Below are positions 14,858 through 27,037 of a stretch of DNA of 64,000 nt, in pieces. The stretch is from the NCBI GenBank assembly GCA_021397835.1, contig JAJFZO010000799.1, positions 1,674,001 through 1,738,000 of the forward strand. The letters run 5' to 3'. Each line of letters begins with the position of its first letter. Positions within the stretch are counted from its first letter, which is position 1. This DNA is from Moringa oleifera. Taxonomy: Eukaryota; Streptophyta; Magnoliopsida; Brassicales; Moringaceae. The translations under genes and the position numbers were made by a program. The notes beneath the pieces were generated by a model that saw only the letters and a list, made by a program, of their open reading frames with translations, had not been told where the DNA came from and made no database searches.

Positions 14858-14868
14858 CAATCCTCTCC

Positions 14869-15120
14869 AACCCTAGATTTGATTTATGCTTGCCCTCCTC
14901 TGTTGTTCTGCGGTCTTTCCCTCTCTTCCTCTCTCCCAGAAGTTAAAAGGAGACTTCTCTTTTTTCTTCTTTCAATTAGAATTAGTTTTCTTTTTTTTAA
15001 AAAAAAAAGTGCTTCTGATGCTCAAACCTGCAGAGCTGGGTGTAGTTAGGCGGCTTATTCTAATTTCATGGCATGTTAAAACCATATGGCCCATGCACAC
15101 AGCACACTGATGATGGGCCC
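14869..15120 (-). promoter_or_regulatory. ligase promoter region: telo-box and two site II (TGGGCC) elements
   Basis: Upstream of the ATG at 14857 there is an AACCCTA telo-box at 14869-14875. Two TGGGCC/GGCCCA site II cores lie at 15088-15093 and 15114-15120. Site II elements are known to be common in plant promoters of genes for mitochondrial and ribosomal proteins and are bound by TCP factors, which suits this gene. No convincing TATA box was seen. The regulatory role is inferred from motif and position. Confidence 0.5.
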
Positions 15121-15737
15121 ACTCTAAAAAATCAAAAGAATTTAAAATTAATTGACCAAGCTAGCTTAAAACTTTCTCTCACCGGAAAAATAACCTAATT
15201 TTACTGAAATTTATGCTTTTTAAATATTTTTATTGTGAGTACTTCACCATTCTTTCTTGTGAAGATTAAAGTATCCTCTTGGGCAAATAAGTTAAGAAAT
15301 AATTTTTTTTATAGCATAATACATTTCAATGTACAGTATTGTCACTTAAGCAGCACATTACAGTCATTGTCTCCCTGATTTTGCCCATAAAAGTCTTGTT
15401 TCCTCTCCAAGACTTTAAGAATTTGCAAATTAGAACAAGGAAAGAAAATGCGAGAAAAACATGATAGAACCCAAAAATTACAGTTATTGAAGTAGCACAT
15501 TTCAGCCACTTCAAGCGATTCTTACTTTCACATCGTATATGGCGACTTCTATTGTTTGAATGAGGATGTTGTATGAAGAACACGATCAATACAATGAAGA
15601 ACGGATAATGATGTTACACAGATCCTTCAAAAAAAATTTTTCAAACTTATCGTAAATGGTTCATCACTATCTTTCCTTTTTTTTTTTCTACCATTGATGG
15701 GTTCATGCATTTCGTTTTGGTTTCTTATAAGGCTAGA
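15121..15737. other. intergenic DNA between ligase promoter and MITE
   Basis: No gene or recognisable element was seen. A short minus-strand open frame at 15326-15589 has no similarity I recognise. Confidence 0.5.
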
Positions 15738-15745
15738 CAGGCAAC

Positions 15746-16310
15746 TAAACCTGATCTCGATTTGGGTTCGATTTGGTTTCGGTTATAAACCGTCGATTCA
15801 AGGTTCATGATTAGAATGAATTGGAACCTGAACCGTTAAGTTGCGGTTTCGGTTAAGGTCCAGTTCAAAAGCGGTTCAGGTTCGGTTCAGGTTTCAGTTC
15901 ATATACGGTTCAAGTTTTAGTTCGGTTTCGGTTTATATTTTAATTATAAATAGAGTATTTTTATTTTAATTATAAATTTTTAATAAAATTAAAAATAAAA
16001 ATAATTATACTTTTATTGAAATATATATTTTAAAATTAAAATTATTTTTAAAATTTTTAAGATTAATTTTTAAATTAAAATTTTTAATATTTTAAAAATT
16101 AATTTAATTAGAAACCGAACCGAAACCGTCGGTTTTGAACCATCGATTTCGGTTCCGGTTCAAAATTTACATGAACAGTAACCGAACCATTTTCAAAATG
16201 GTTTCGGTTATGGTTTAAAACCGAAACCATTTGTACTAGTTCCGGTTCGGTTAAAAACCTTAAGGTTACGATTTGGTTCATTGATTTGAACCGAACCACA
16301 ATCAGGTCTA
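15746..16310. mobile_element. hAT-type MITE A (565 bp) with 8-bp target duplication
   Basis: The element begins TAAACCTGAT and ends in the complement of TAGACCTGAT (9 of 10 matching). It is flanked on both sides by the identical octamer CAGGCAAC (15738-15745 and 16311-16318). An 8-bp duplication is the hAT signature. The ends are made of diverged GGTTCGGTTTCGGTT-like repeats in opposite orientation around an AT-rich centre, so the whole can fold back. It has no coding capacity. Confidence 0.85.
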
Positions 16311-16311
16311 C

Positions 16312-16687
16312 AGGCAACCAAGAATGCATTAGTTATTAATTTTTTAGGTTTCTTTAAACTTTATTTTCCTATAATATTTTTCATTTGTAGAAAATGAAAA
16401 CTTAAAGATACTATTTTTTAGATTTTTTTGTGATTGGGTTCATTTTTTGTGTGTCCATGTGGATCCTATCATGTCATTTTCGAGTTATACATTGAAGTCA
16501 TGCTGGAAACATGTCTTTTTTTTTTTAAGATTTAATATTATGTAAATATGCAGTAACTCTTAGAATAGAAACATGCAGATGCATTTGATTTTGTGTTTCT
16601 CTGATTATTCATTTTTGAGCTATAGTTCTTTTGTTTAAATTCATAGTGACTACCATATAATGATAATAATATGTGCTTGACGATAGT
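16312..16687. repeat. direct repeat, copy 1
   Basis: This segment matches 17148-17505 in the same orientation with many substitutions and small gaps. Shared blocks include TTTGTGTCATTTTCGGGTT-like, CATGCTGGAAACATG-like, AAGATTTAATATTAT and TGTGTTTCTCTG. MITE B is inserted at its right end. Confidence 0.7.
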
Positions 16688-17126
16688 TAGGGTGAGCATT
16701 TGGTTAGTATGGTTGATTCGGTTTAAAAATTTGAAAAATCGAATTAATTGAATTTTTTTTAAAAAAAACCAAAATCGATCGAATATGAAAAAATAACCGG
16801 TTAAACCGAACCAAAATTTTTTTATCGGTTTAATTGCTAATCGAATTAACCAAAAATTTATTTAAATTTAAATTTTATATTTTAAAAAAATAAATTGTTG
16901 TTAATAATATTAATAAATTTAATATAATTAATTAATTATTAAATTAAAATCAGTTTTTTGGTCGATTTCAGCTTTAAAAAAATTAACCAAAAACCGATTG
17001 AAAAAACCAAAATAACCTATTTATAAACCGATTTAAAATAAAAAAAATTAAAAACCGAACCGAATTAACCGAAATCAATTCGGTTTATCAGTTTTTTTGG
17101 TTTTAACCGAATTATGCTCACCCCAA
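16688..17126. mobile_element. hAT-type MITE B (439 bp)
   Basis: The left end reads TAGGGTGAGCAT and the right end is the complement of TTGGGGTGAGCAT. The flanking octamers are ACGATAGT (16680-16687) and ACAATAGT (17127-17134), 7 of 8 identical. The subterminal parts consist of AACCGAATTAACCG-like repeats in both orientations. The same tip family bounds the hAT element at 42008-46381, so this looks like a non-autonomous relative. No coding capacity. Confidence 0.8.
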
Positions 17127-17147
17127 ACAATAGTGAAGTTTTTTGAT

Positions 17148-17505
17148 AGGCATGCAAGATTAAGTATGTTTGTTTAAAGTTTTAAGTGACTTTACAATTT
17201 CTAAGTTTGTTTAAACTTGATTTTCTTGTAATGTTTTTGTTGATTTGCAAAAAGTGTAAAGACATTATACATTTTTTTGGTTTTTTTTTTGGTTAGGTTC
17301 ATTTTTGTGTCATTTTCGGGTTTTACGTTGAATCCATGCTAGAAACATGGTTTTTTTAAAAAGATTTAATATTATATGAATATGCAATAATTCTTAGAAT
17401 TGAAATATATAGATACATCTTAGGTTCTGTGTTTCTCTGGTTATTCTTTTCGTATGATAGTTTTTTGTGTTGATTGATAGTGAATAATGTATTTGACAAG
17501 AGTGA
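17148..17505. repeat. direct repeat, copy 2
   Basis: Partner of 16312-16687. It lies directly upstream of the MULE coding remnant and may be a duplicated piece of that element's 5' region, which is inference. Confidence 0.7.
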
Positions 17506-17639
17506 ATTATTTTTCTTTGGCCGAACTTGTAATCTATGCAGTATGAGTGACGATATTTGAGTGCTAGTGTCACTTAAAAAATGGGATAAAGATGGTTAAA
17601 ATTGCATATATTCTAGCATTACTATCTAAAATAGAGGCA

Positions 17640-20330
17640 TGTTAGTCCCAAAGAGCTGATATAAAAAGTTAGTAGAGAAGGTGAAATTTGTTTTGAATAC
17701 TAACTGTGAGAATTATGAAATCGAGTTAGATACCCTTAGTAAAATTAATTAAGTAAAGCTGCGAACGAAGGTAACAAATGATAATAATGTCAAATTCTTG
17801 TTACATGACCATACGATGAATTTTTCAAGCGTCATTTGTTCACTTGTTTCGAAAGTCACAGTAGAAAATGCATAACCACAAGCACATGTACATGGTGGTG
17901 AAGAATGCATTATTTTGGATGAAGACGTAGAGCCAGATAAGGATGGCCAATCCATTTTCCATCATGTTGGCAATGAGGAAGATGATGATACAGTACCAAA
18001 AAGGGTTATTGAAGTCATATCAGTTAGTGCTAATAAAGAGTTTATACTATTTAAGACGACTGATCGATCTAACTCTCAAATGGTAGCATTGAGGTATGCT
18101 CATATTTTTTAATGATTACAATAATGCTGATATGAATGTTCATAATGTAGAATTTGAAAGATTTTGTGATGAGGTGAAGGTAACTAAAAAAGTCAAAGAG
18201 CATATGAGGACCTCTAATCCAGACCATGGTAAGCCATTGGATCCTTTAGATGAGGATGTTGTGAACCTTAAGTTTGAGGAAGACTCGAATGATGTTGAGA
18301 TACGTCGTTTTATACCAAGTGCAAAAAAATTTTATGTTGGGGAAGTAAGTAACACAGAAGTCACAAATCTGTAAACACTCTCAGTCGCAAACATGCATTC
18401 GGATTATATGTGTCATCTAAAAAATTTTAGGTTTCGGGTATTGAAGTTCAACAAGCCTGTATTTGTAATTGCATGCAAGGAATATATGTGTGAATGAAAA
18501 GTTTGTGCAGTTAAAACAAACATAACAAGGATCATTCTTTCAAATAAAAAGGTGTGACTTAAAGCACACATGCACACTAGAGGATGTTCATAAAAGACAA
18601 CATTAGGCCAATATCGCACTTATTAAAAAAGTAATTGCTCAAAGGCTGTGTGTGAATGGTCACATCATAAAACTTAAAGATATAGTAAGTGACATGAAGG
18701 AGATGTTTGAAATTCAAATATTATATAGTAAGGCATGGAAGGCTAAAGAGCATGCATTGGCATTGACATATGGAGACCCAGTTAAATCATATCAGCAACT
18801 CCCTTCGTATTGCTAGCTGCTTAAGTAGACCAATCTAGGAACTAAAACTAAGATCAAGACTCATGGTAATGGACATTTTAATTACTTTTTTATGGCATTG
18901 GATCAATCACTTAGGAATTCATGCAATCATTTGTTTAATCATTGTAATTGATGGTACTTATTTGAAGGGGAGATTTAATGGTATCATGTTTGTGGTTGCT
19001 TGTAAAGATAGTAATGAGTAGATATACCCTCTAGCTTTAGAATATGAAGATTCTGAGAATGTAAACTTTTGGGAATGGTTTTTGAGCCAGTTAAGGAATA
19101 CTAATGGTTTTGTTGACAAACTTACTTTTATATCTTATCGAAACCCAACATAGCCAATGCATTGGTAACTGTTTTTCCTGATGCTGTCCATGATTTATGT
19201 GCATGGCACATGGCATAAAATGTGAAAAATAGGTATAAAAAAGATAATGCATCGACATTGCTCTACAAAGCGATAAAAGTCTATTGATTTAGTGAGTTTC
19301 AACAATTGATGTCTGATTTGTCAACTTTAACCGCTCTGCCTATCTTTATATTATGAAGGAAGATTTTAAGAAATGGTCATGTGTACATCATCCTAGAAGA
19401 AGATATTAGATACTAACCACAAATATAGCACAAAGTTTTAATTTGTGCCTCAGATTCACTCGTGAATTACAGGTGACCACTCTAGCTGATTTCATAAATC
19501 ACTTAATACAACTTGGTTCCATGATCATTGGGAAAAAGGTGAAGTTTAGTAAACTTCAACTTTTACTAAACTTTAACTTATTGAATGGACACATTTAGTT
19601 TTACAAAAAAGGTAAGTAGCATTAGCTCACATGATTATCACACTGATTGAGTGGAATATATTTTCGATGAAGCATCATGGTAAAGAGGCCACAGCTAATA
19701 CCATGCATGCACTTGTCTTGAGTTTTAATTTGAGTTACTTTCATGCACACATGCTTTAGCTGCTGCCTGGTAAGTAATTAAGATGGTATTATTCTGTGTA
19801 ATAGTGATTTTATAGGCTTACTTAATACATGATGGTGAATATAGTTAAATATTGCCTTTCGTAGTGAAATTGACATATATAATTAAATATTTGATTTGTT
19901 TTCATTGCACCATGAAGGAGAAAAACATAGACTTTATGTCTTTATGTGTAAACTATCATAAGCAGTCTTATTTGCATACAACACACTTTGAGTCAATCAT
20001 GTCATTTGGTGAAAGATGTAACTAAATTATTTTGGATGATGTTAAAAATAGGATTATGATACCACCTATTAATAGGAGACTTCCTTGCCATAGAAGGAAA
20101 TGAAGGATTCCATCAGGTGGAGAAAGAATCTAATAGAGAAAATGTTCTTGATATGATCACAATCGATTATCATGTCTTAATCTCCAATTGATAGACATTA
20201 GAACAATAGAGGCAACTGCACCAACCTCAGCTGATGTTGAAATGAATGAATGAAAGTGCCATAATTATGGGGTGGATAGACACAATAGGTAGAGATGCCT
20301 TAACCTGCCACGCTTAATGCAATCAATAGA
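17640..20330 (+). pseudogene. decayed MULE transposase with PB1-like N-terminus (MULE 2)
   Basis: Fragments in shifting frames follow the plant Mutator-like transposase order. A PB1-like piece (NCENYEIELDTLSK..NDNNVKFLL) is at 17660-17800. An acidic linker spans 17900-18350. The MuDR DNA-binding part (FRFRVLKFNKPVFVIACKEY) is near 18425. KDIVSDMKEMFEIQILYSKA follows near 18675. The catalytic MULE domain starts with VIDGTYLKGRFNGIMFVVAC at about 18945 and continues through FWEWFLSQLRNTNGFVDKL. A SWIM-region precursor (TTNIAQSFNLCLRFTRELQV) is at about 19415. The tail RIPSGGE..CHNYGVDRHNR at 20105-20290 resembles a degraded zinc knuckle. Stops and frameshifts throughout mark it as dead. No terminal inverted repeats were found. 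Confidence 0.85.
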
Positions 20331-22690
20331 TAAAGTTGTTATGGAACCAGGATAGGTTAAATATTATGTTTCACGTCTTTTTTAGTTGGTCATGCTTTGT
20401 AAATAGTTTTTTAGTTATGGACAAAATGTTTTGTTTTACTCTTTGTAACTGTAAGTAGTTTGAGCCACTGCACCCTACAATTATACATGCTTACATTTGA
20501 TTCAACAATGTGAATTGTAAAAGATGACTGGTTGATAGTTTTTTATTCTGATGTCATATTGATAATAGATGTTATCATAGTTTTAGTGCATAAACAAAGT
20601 TAATTTAATTTCAGATAGTTATTTTACTTACACTTGAAGTGTTATTTCTTACATCAAAGTAAAATAAGTAACTCAGTAGTGATTATTTTTTTAGATGTTA
20701 AAATATATAATGACACAACGATAAATGCATACATATGATTGAACGAGTCAATGTATTTATTAATCCTAATTTATAACGAAGTATACAAAATAAAAATTAA
20801 AATAAAAAAATATGAGTAATAAGCTGCCAAATATTCTTAATTTGGCAACCTCTTATTACACATTCAGAAAGTAGTTCAAACGTTTAATATCAAAATATAT
20901 CTCAGTTATATAACTAATCCACAACATTTAACATGTAGTTCGAACAAACATTGTACATATTATGGAACAAATCTCTAAAGTTGTGTGACATCAATTGTAT
21001 TTATATGTATAATAATTACGATGCATTTTTGGATCCATGTAACATCCAATTCAATGAAATTTAATGATACACCTTTCATGAATAAGTCAATGAAACACAG
21101 ACATTAAACTCCACTGTTGACCTTGAAAACATCCAATCAAAAAAATTATTATAGTGCCACTTTACAATGCATCCAAACATTTGAAATTAAGTTAGAAAAA
21201 TAAGATGATTATTCACTCCTTTCTTTACTTATGAAAGTCTTTCTTAGGGATAAACTTAACCCTTATTGTTGTTAACGGATAACTAAGATAAGAATCCTAT
21301 TAAAAGTAACCAGCATTAAACGTTAAATAATGGAGCATCCAATGAACGCAAGCTAACTGAGCTTTGCGAAGGTTACTACCAACACGCTTTGTAGTATTAT
21401 ATACTGTGATGAATATGTCATGCAGGTCAAGCATGCATAACAATCAAGTGCCTTTCCTAATGTTTTAGGGTATTACTACCTACCAACATGAAGCAATAGA
21501 GTTAATAATATATCATGAATGACATCAAACTATTGAAAATACGTGAAAAAAGAAAAGTAACTTGTCGGCCTCATGCCAAGGAAACTGATCCACCGGGATT
21601 GTCCCATTGATATAACCTACGCTTACCCTAATCGTGTGATTCTAATGAGTACCCTCGAGAGCATCTAGCATTACATCATCTTGTTGGAATGTTCGATAAG
21701 CAGTTCTAATGTGTGCTTATATCCAATCACAATGAGAAATGTTTACTAATTGCAAAATCATTTCTAAACTTACCATTTACTGATAAAAATAACTATTGAC
21801 AACTTTAAAGCAATGCCATTGTCAAATAGTCATTAGCATAAAAAATGCAGATAGCAAAAAATTCATTGCCTACATTTTTTGCAATTATTGCTGCTGTGAA
21901 ATACTCTTTACTGCTAAAAATTTATTGTCTGCATTTTTCTTAACTATTGCCACAAATAAAAAACTATGAGCCTAGCAATAATCACTACAGTAAAATCTAC
22001 TATTTGCATTTTTTCTAATGATTGCCATAAACAAAAATCTATCGGCCTAACAGGAACTACTATTAACAAATGTGCTTTCATTGCCACTGTCAAATAATCA
22101 ACACATTTAAAAATCTACTATCTACATTTTCCTTAAACTACTATCACAAATAAAAAACTATCAGCATAACAACAATCACTATTGAAAAAACAACACAATA
22201 TTCAAATGATTTAATTTGAAAATAACATTGTAACATACATAAAAATCTGTATCCATTAGGAGCATCCTATATCCAATATGGCTAGGTAAAAGTGTAGTCT
22301 GCCTCCATCTTAAAACTTATAAGTATGCTTGTATGTGTTGCATATCATGAAGTTGTTAACATCAATAGCATGTAAATATTGTTTCAAAACATAACAACAT
22401 CAACAAAAATGAACTCACTAATTCATCTAAAGAAGAACTGACGTCCTTAAATGTTTTAAAAAATTATTGTCTAACACTTCCATGCAATCTTACATCAACA
22501 CAACAAAAACAGTCAACTCATTACATGTAAAGGTATGAAAGCCAATTTTTTTTTTTTTAAAGGTTCATACAGAGAAAACATATTGGAGTTTGTAAGCACT
22601 TACACATTATCAATTGTTTGTAAGAATGCAAAATAAGCTATGTAGATCCCACTATATCGTTCATAGTAATTTATAACCTTGTTTTCTCTT
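20331..22690. other. AT-rich DNA with diverged tandem repeats
   Basis: No gene found. Between about 21780 and 22200 several diverged copies of a roughly 120-bp unit occur. They contain CTATTGCCACAAATAAAAAA-like and ATCTACTATTTGCATTTTT-like blocks. The origin was not identified. Confidence 0.45.
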
Positions 22691-22701
22691 GTGAGTAAGA
22701 T

Positions 22702-23640
22702 CTACATATGGGTTGTGCTACTGTCAATCACTTTTTTGATCTTGCTAGAAAACACTTTCACCTCAGATGGCCCTGCTTCGTTAAGTGGTTCAGGGTACTT
22801 AATGACAAGCAGAATGTTATCATTTCTACTTAGTGGTGCTAGTTGAAGCATGACAACCATAAAATCATCTTGGGGTGCTTCAACAAGATCATCTTTTTTG
22901 CCACAATTATCTATATTTTTTTTTACATGTGTAACATTCTTAACATCTATTATGTTCTTTACATTTTCAACATTATTTAGATTATCATCATTCTGGGGTA
23001 CTGCTCCAAGAATGTCCAAATTGCCTACATTTTAGGGCACTACCCTATGATTGTTAAAACTATCTTCGTTTTTGTGGCACTGCCCCAGGACTGTCAAAAC
23101 TATTGGTATTACCCTCACTATGTTAAATTTATCAAAATTTTGACCATCATAGTCATCATTAAATGAGGAAATATTAACTTGCTGCTGAAAAATTTAGGAT
23201 AACATTTAAAACATATAAAAAACTAGTATTCAATATTCATGGATAAAATGCTTGAATATGTAAATAAATGAGTAAGATACATTATCACTGCCACTACTAG
23301 CGAAACTGGATAAGAATGTCATTGGATTGATAAAGGGGAGGAGAATTAGATGAGGATGGATGATCATCATCACTCTCGACTGAAGCAGAGGTTAATTAAA
23401 CTTGCACTCATGATTGGATCGCTGACATCAATTCTTGAAACTCTTCGATACAGTGATGGTCACTTTGAACAATTAGATCTTTGATATTAAAGTAAATTAA
23501 TAGACATAAACAAGAAGTCACATATCTCAATATCAACAAGTTATGGCACTTGGTCTACATTTTGCAATGTTGACCAATACAACATCCATTTTTCTGCTTG
23601 AGATGGAGTCAAACAAGTAAATCCATTCCTCTGTGAAAGA
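22702..23640 (-). pseudogene. unidentified minus-strand coding remnant, Asn/Val-rich
   Basis: I do not recognise this. An open frame at 22702-23019 (105 residues) is rich in Asn, Asp, Val and Lys. Its first part repeats patterns like AVPQNDDNLNNVENVKN, and its second part has VVMLQLAPLSRNDNILLVIK. A further copy of the VPQN pattern continues upstream with stops to about 23120. At 23550-23637 a minus frame reads SQAEKWMLYWSTLQNVDQVP just after an AG acceptor-like site, and may be an upstream exon. The setting between two MULE remnants suggests a transposon-borne sequence, which is inference. Confidence 0.3.
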
Positions 23641-25235
23641 TAATATCAGTTACATACAGTAAATACAAGTGTAACAAATTGAATAATAACACTTTTCTCC
23701 CTTGCTTAGTAAAAGCTATAAAAATTACTATTACTATTTACATTTCACTAACATAATTCTACAAATTACAATCACACATACATAAAAAAACTATTTTACA
23801 TAAATTAGCTTTCAAAATAAAATTCTACCAATAACATACACATGGCACATAATTTTATGTCTTCATCGTCCTAACAATATTCCTCTATCATTTTTTTTAA
23901 ATCATCTTAAAACAATTTTTTATGCACAAATAACTAATTAAGTTACAAATCATTGTCAAATTACTTTGATTTACTATCAGACTTTCAAAAATCACTACTG
24001 CGCAAAACTCCTTCAACATCATAGTAACAAATTTCTCTTACAACTTATCAATAACCTTAAATTTTCAACACATTTTTTATACAGTTCATACAGCTTAAAA
24101 TCTTAACCAAACAAAATTAATTTTTATATAAAGGTACTAATAACTTCAGCGATGGATGCTCGGTATGGGTCTTCGATGGACCTTGCAAAGTGACTCTTTT
24201 TGCACGAGGTGAGGTCAGTAATGCATTGTGAGGAGGTGGAACTTCAAGTACGTTTCACCGACGATAAGATGGAACTTCGAGTGATGAAACTTTGGCTGAT
24301 AGAAGATGAAGAAAATGAGAAAGTGACAGATGAAAAAAATGAAGAAATAGAGAAAGCGAATGATAAGCAGTGAAGATTTGAGGGGAGAAGTCCAAATATT
24401 TCAAAAATTAAAAGAAATCAAGCATCTTAAACTATGGGCAAATGGTTGCAATCGATCAATATCCAACACTTCATATGTTTAGGATATAAAGGGAATTTAT
24501 ATCATTTGTTTAAGCATTGTTTAATATTAGTTTATATTTTTAGGTTAAAAACTTATATATTAGTGATTGTGGGCTATTTTTTAAAAAACAACATTTGTTA
24601 AAAGGCTAGAAAAGATTTTTACCCATGAATTTGTCAACCATGTAGGGCAGCGTGCTGGAAGAATATTTTTTCGGGTAGACTTTTCCATTATTTTTTAAAT
24701 GTTTATTTTTTTAAAAAATTTTGTACAAAAATAAAAATTTAAATTAAATCTATTTTTAACATAATATTTTAATCTATTACGTAAATCAATTACATATTTG
24801 GTCTTTAATTAAATTTAAATAAAATTTTATTGTCAATTTTTTAAAATGATATTACTAAAATTAAAAATTTTGTAAGAATAATTTTTAGAAATATCAAAAA
24901 AATTTGTACCGTAATTAGTTTTCAACTTCAAATTTGTGTCCTTATAATAAGTACATTGAAATCAAACACTTTATGTGCTTGATTATTCATAATAATTTGA
25001 AAATGTGATTGCTAATGATGGTGAGAAAGAAGAACACAATAATAAAAATGAAGAATGAAATAACCAAAAAGAGCGAATGAAGCACAACAAGGGAGATAAA
25101 TTTAAAGAATAAGAAGAAGATGAAGATGAATGCTTGGAAATGATACCAACCAAAATGGTTGAAGAAAATAAAGGAAAAACAAAAGAGAGTAAGATAGAAA
25201 TCAAACAATAACAAGACTTTTTAAGTATGATTTTT
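23641..25235. other. intergenic or TE-derived DNA, no gene recognised
   Basis: AT-rich sequence with a GA-rich patch at 24150-24400. Minus-strand open frames near 24983-25300 are Phe/Leu/Ser-rich translations of A/T-rich DNA with no recognisable domain. Confidence 0.45.
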
Positions 25236-25239
25236 CTTC

Positions 25240-26600
25240 CTTTTGTAACTATTGAATATAGGGATAAGAGGAGGCAGACAAGAAGTCGAGCTTTTAACAA
25301 TATTGGTTATAATAACCTAATATCGTCTCTTTAGAAAGTAGGCACGTGATCACTTTCTCACGTCTTCCTTCACAACGTAATCATATGCACTCAGATGAGG
25401 TGCTTTCAATTCATCCATGAGTTTGTAAAAATCACACAATTGATAAGCTAACTGCAGCATAAAAAAGTTTTGACACCTATTTTTTTGTGAACTTATTTTT
25501 ATTGTTTTAGGCCATGTGCAAGAACATAAATCATGCATAACTTTGAAAAAAACTGATGCAACTACATGGACTCTGCTTTTGTGACAGCCAAATATTATAA
25601 CTAAATCATCAACCTTCATGATTACCGCATAGAGTTGACTCATAAACCACTCTGAAGAACTCATGTTCTTTGAATCGTCATGCCTAAACATCATAGATTA
25701 TATCTGCTCGTTCTCATCTTTACATACAACTATAAACATCAATTTATTGAATTGAATCTTCCTTTTAAATGGTAACCTTAAATGCGATGACTGACCTAAT
25801 GCACAACTGAAAATGTCTTAAAGATGATCTGAATGGCATAAAAAAGTATTTGAATTGGTTAGATGCATCAAATCTCGATTGTTGTAATATTATTAGGGTT
25901 ACATTTTTCCAGCATGTAATAATATAATGGCAATTACTAGTATGATTCCATTGGATCCCTACACATCAATGACAAAGTATATTCTTTTGCCTTTCATGCT
26001 TTGACATAAAATATTTGGATCTCGTATATTTCTTTAATGTCATTCATTATGTCTTTCAGTTAGGCACTTATTAATGCATAATCATTGAGCCATTAATTCA
26101 TTAATTATAGCAACACTTGCTTGGTGATGGCATCTATATACTTCCTTTAATGTGCATGCATGCTTTAAATCATGCCTCTTAATTTGGATAAACGATCCTT
26201 TGTCACTGATGATGGTGCAAACCTTCCATTAGTAACTTTTTTCCTTGCATCCTACTTGAAGGAGAGATTCGTTGGATTTAACTACCGTGAATCAGAGTTT
26301 TCAGTAAGGGCATACAATTCCAAAGATTCTTTCAACACTTTCTTGATTGCAAAGAACTAACTTTTCGATATGATATTTAAAGATACTGCAATAGGCTCCT
26401 TTGTATTGAGCTTGCAGATATCGTAGCGATCAACACCAAGAATCCAATTATGTATTAGATCAGCATCACTAATTGCATTCACTATAACATTTATGTCCTC
26501 TGTGGCATGTAAGTCCATTTCAGGTTTTAGGTCTATATGTTCTAAAGAAATTGGTTTGCTATCAAGCACTCTCTAATCAAACTCAAACTCAAACTCAAAC
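25240..26600 (-). pseudogene. decayed MULE transposase (MULE 3)
   Basis: Read on the minus strand from 26600 downwards, fragments follow MULE order. A DNA-binding region spans about 26569-26250 (KKVLKESLELYALTENSD). HHQASVAIINELMAQ is near 26120 and DIMNDIKEIYEIQIFYVKA near 26035. The catalytic-domain core is an open frame at 25694-25350, containing KDENEQI just upstream, then SEWFMSQLYAVIMKVDDLVI and HKS. It ends in FYKLMDEL..SAYDYVVKEDVRK, with the TTNIVKSS equivalent near 25310. Several stops and frameshifts are present. It resembles MULE 2 in sequence and points toward it, so the two lie tail to tail. The C-terminal SWIM and zinc-knuckle part was not found. Confidence 0.75.
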
Positions 26601-27037
26601 CCCATTATGTCCTTATAGTTTATATTAATAAAAAAAGTTTCACGATACTGATCTTCTTAAAAACTTGAGATTGAAAGGTAAGTTAGGAATAAATAAAAAG
26701 GACTACTTTAGTTTTTTCCATTACAAGGCCTTGAGTTAGGTATTATTGTGGCAGTTAATCATAACCAACGCCATATTCTGTCTTAATAAATGCTAACTGA
26801 AGAATTTTCTATACAATAACATGTTTTATCTCAACATTTATCGACTCAAGAATTTTTTGCGCAACATGTTCTATCCCAGTATATGTTGTCTCAGGATTTT
26901 TCTTAATTACTAAGTTCATTATCAAAGATGTATGTCAACATCAGCATCCCATGTTACTCTTATTCAAACTATAGCACCATGCACATAATTAAAGGTGTAT
27001 AAGTGTCTATCATCTTTACAAAAATTTACAGCAATGG

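Noticed and set aside
14588..14860. ligase start at 14860 (Met-Met)
   Set aside because: The base triplet at 14860-14858 is TTG on the minus strand. The first true ATG is at 14857.
24983..25300. 105-residue Leu/Ser/Phe-rich minus-strand frame
   Set aside because: Low-complexity translation of A/T-rich DNA. Only its start overlaps the end of MULE 3, and no domain is visible.
26172..26360. 62-residue plus-strand frame
   Set aside because: Lies opposite the DNA-binding region of MULE 3, which reads on the minus strand.
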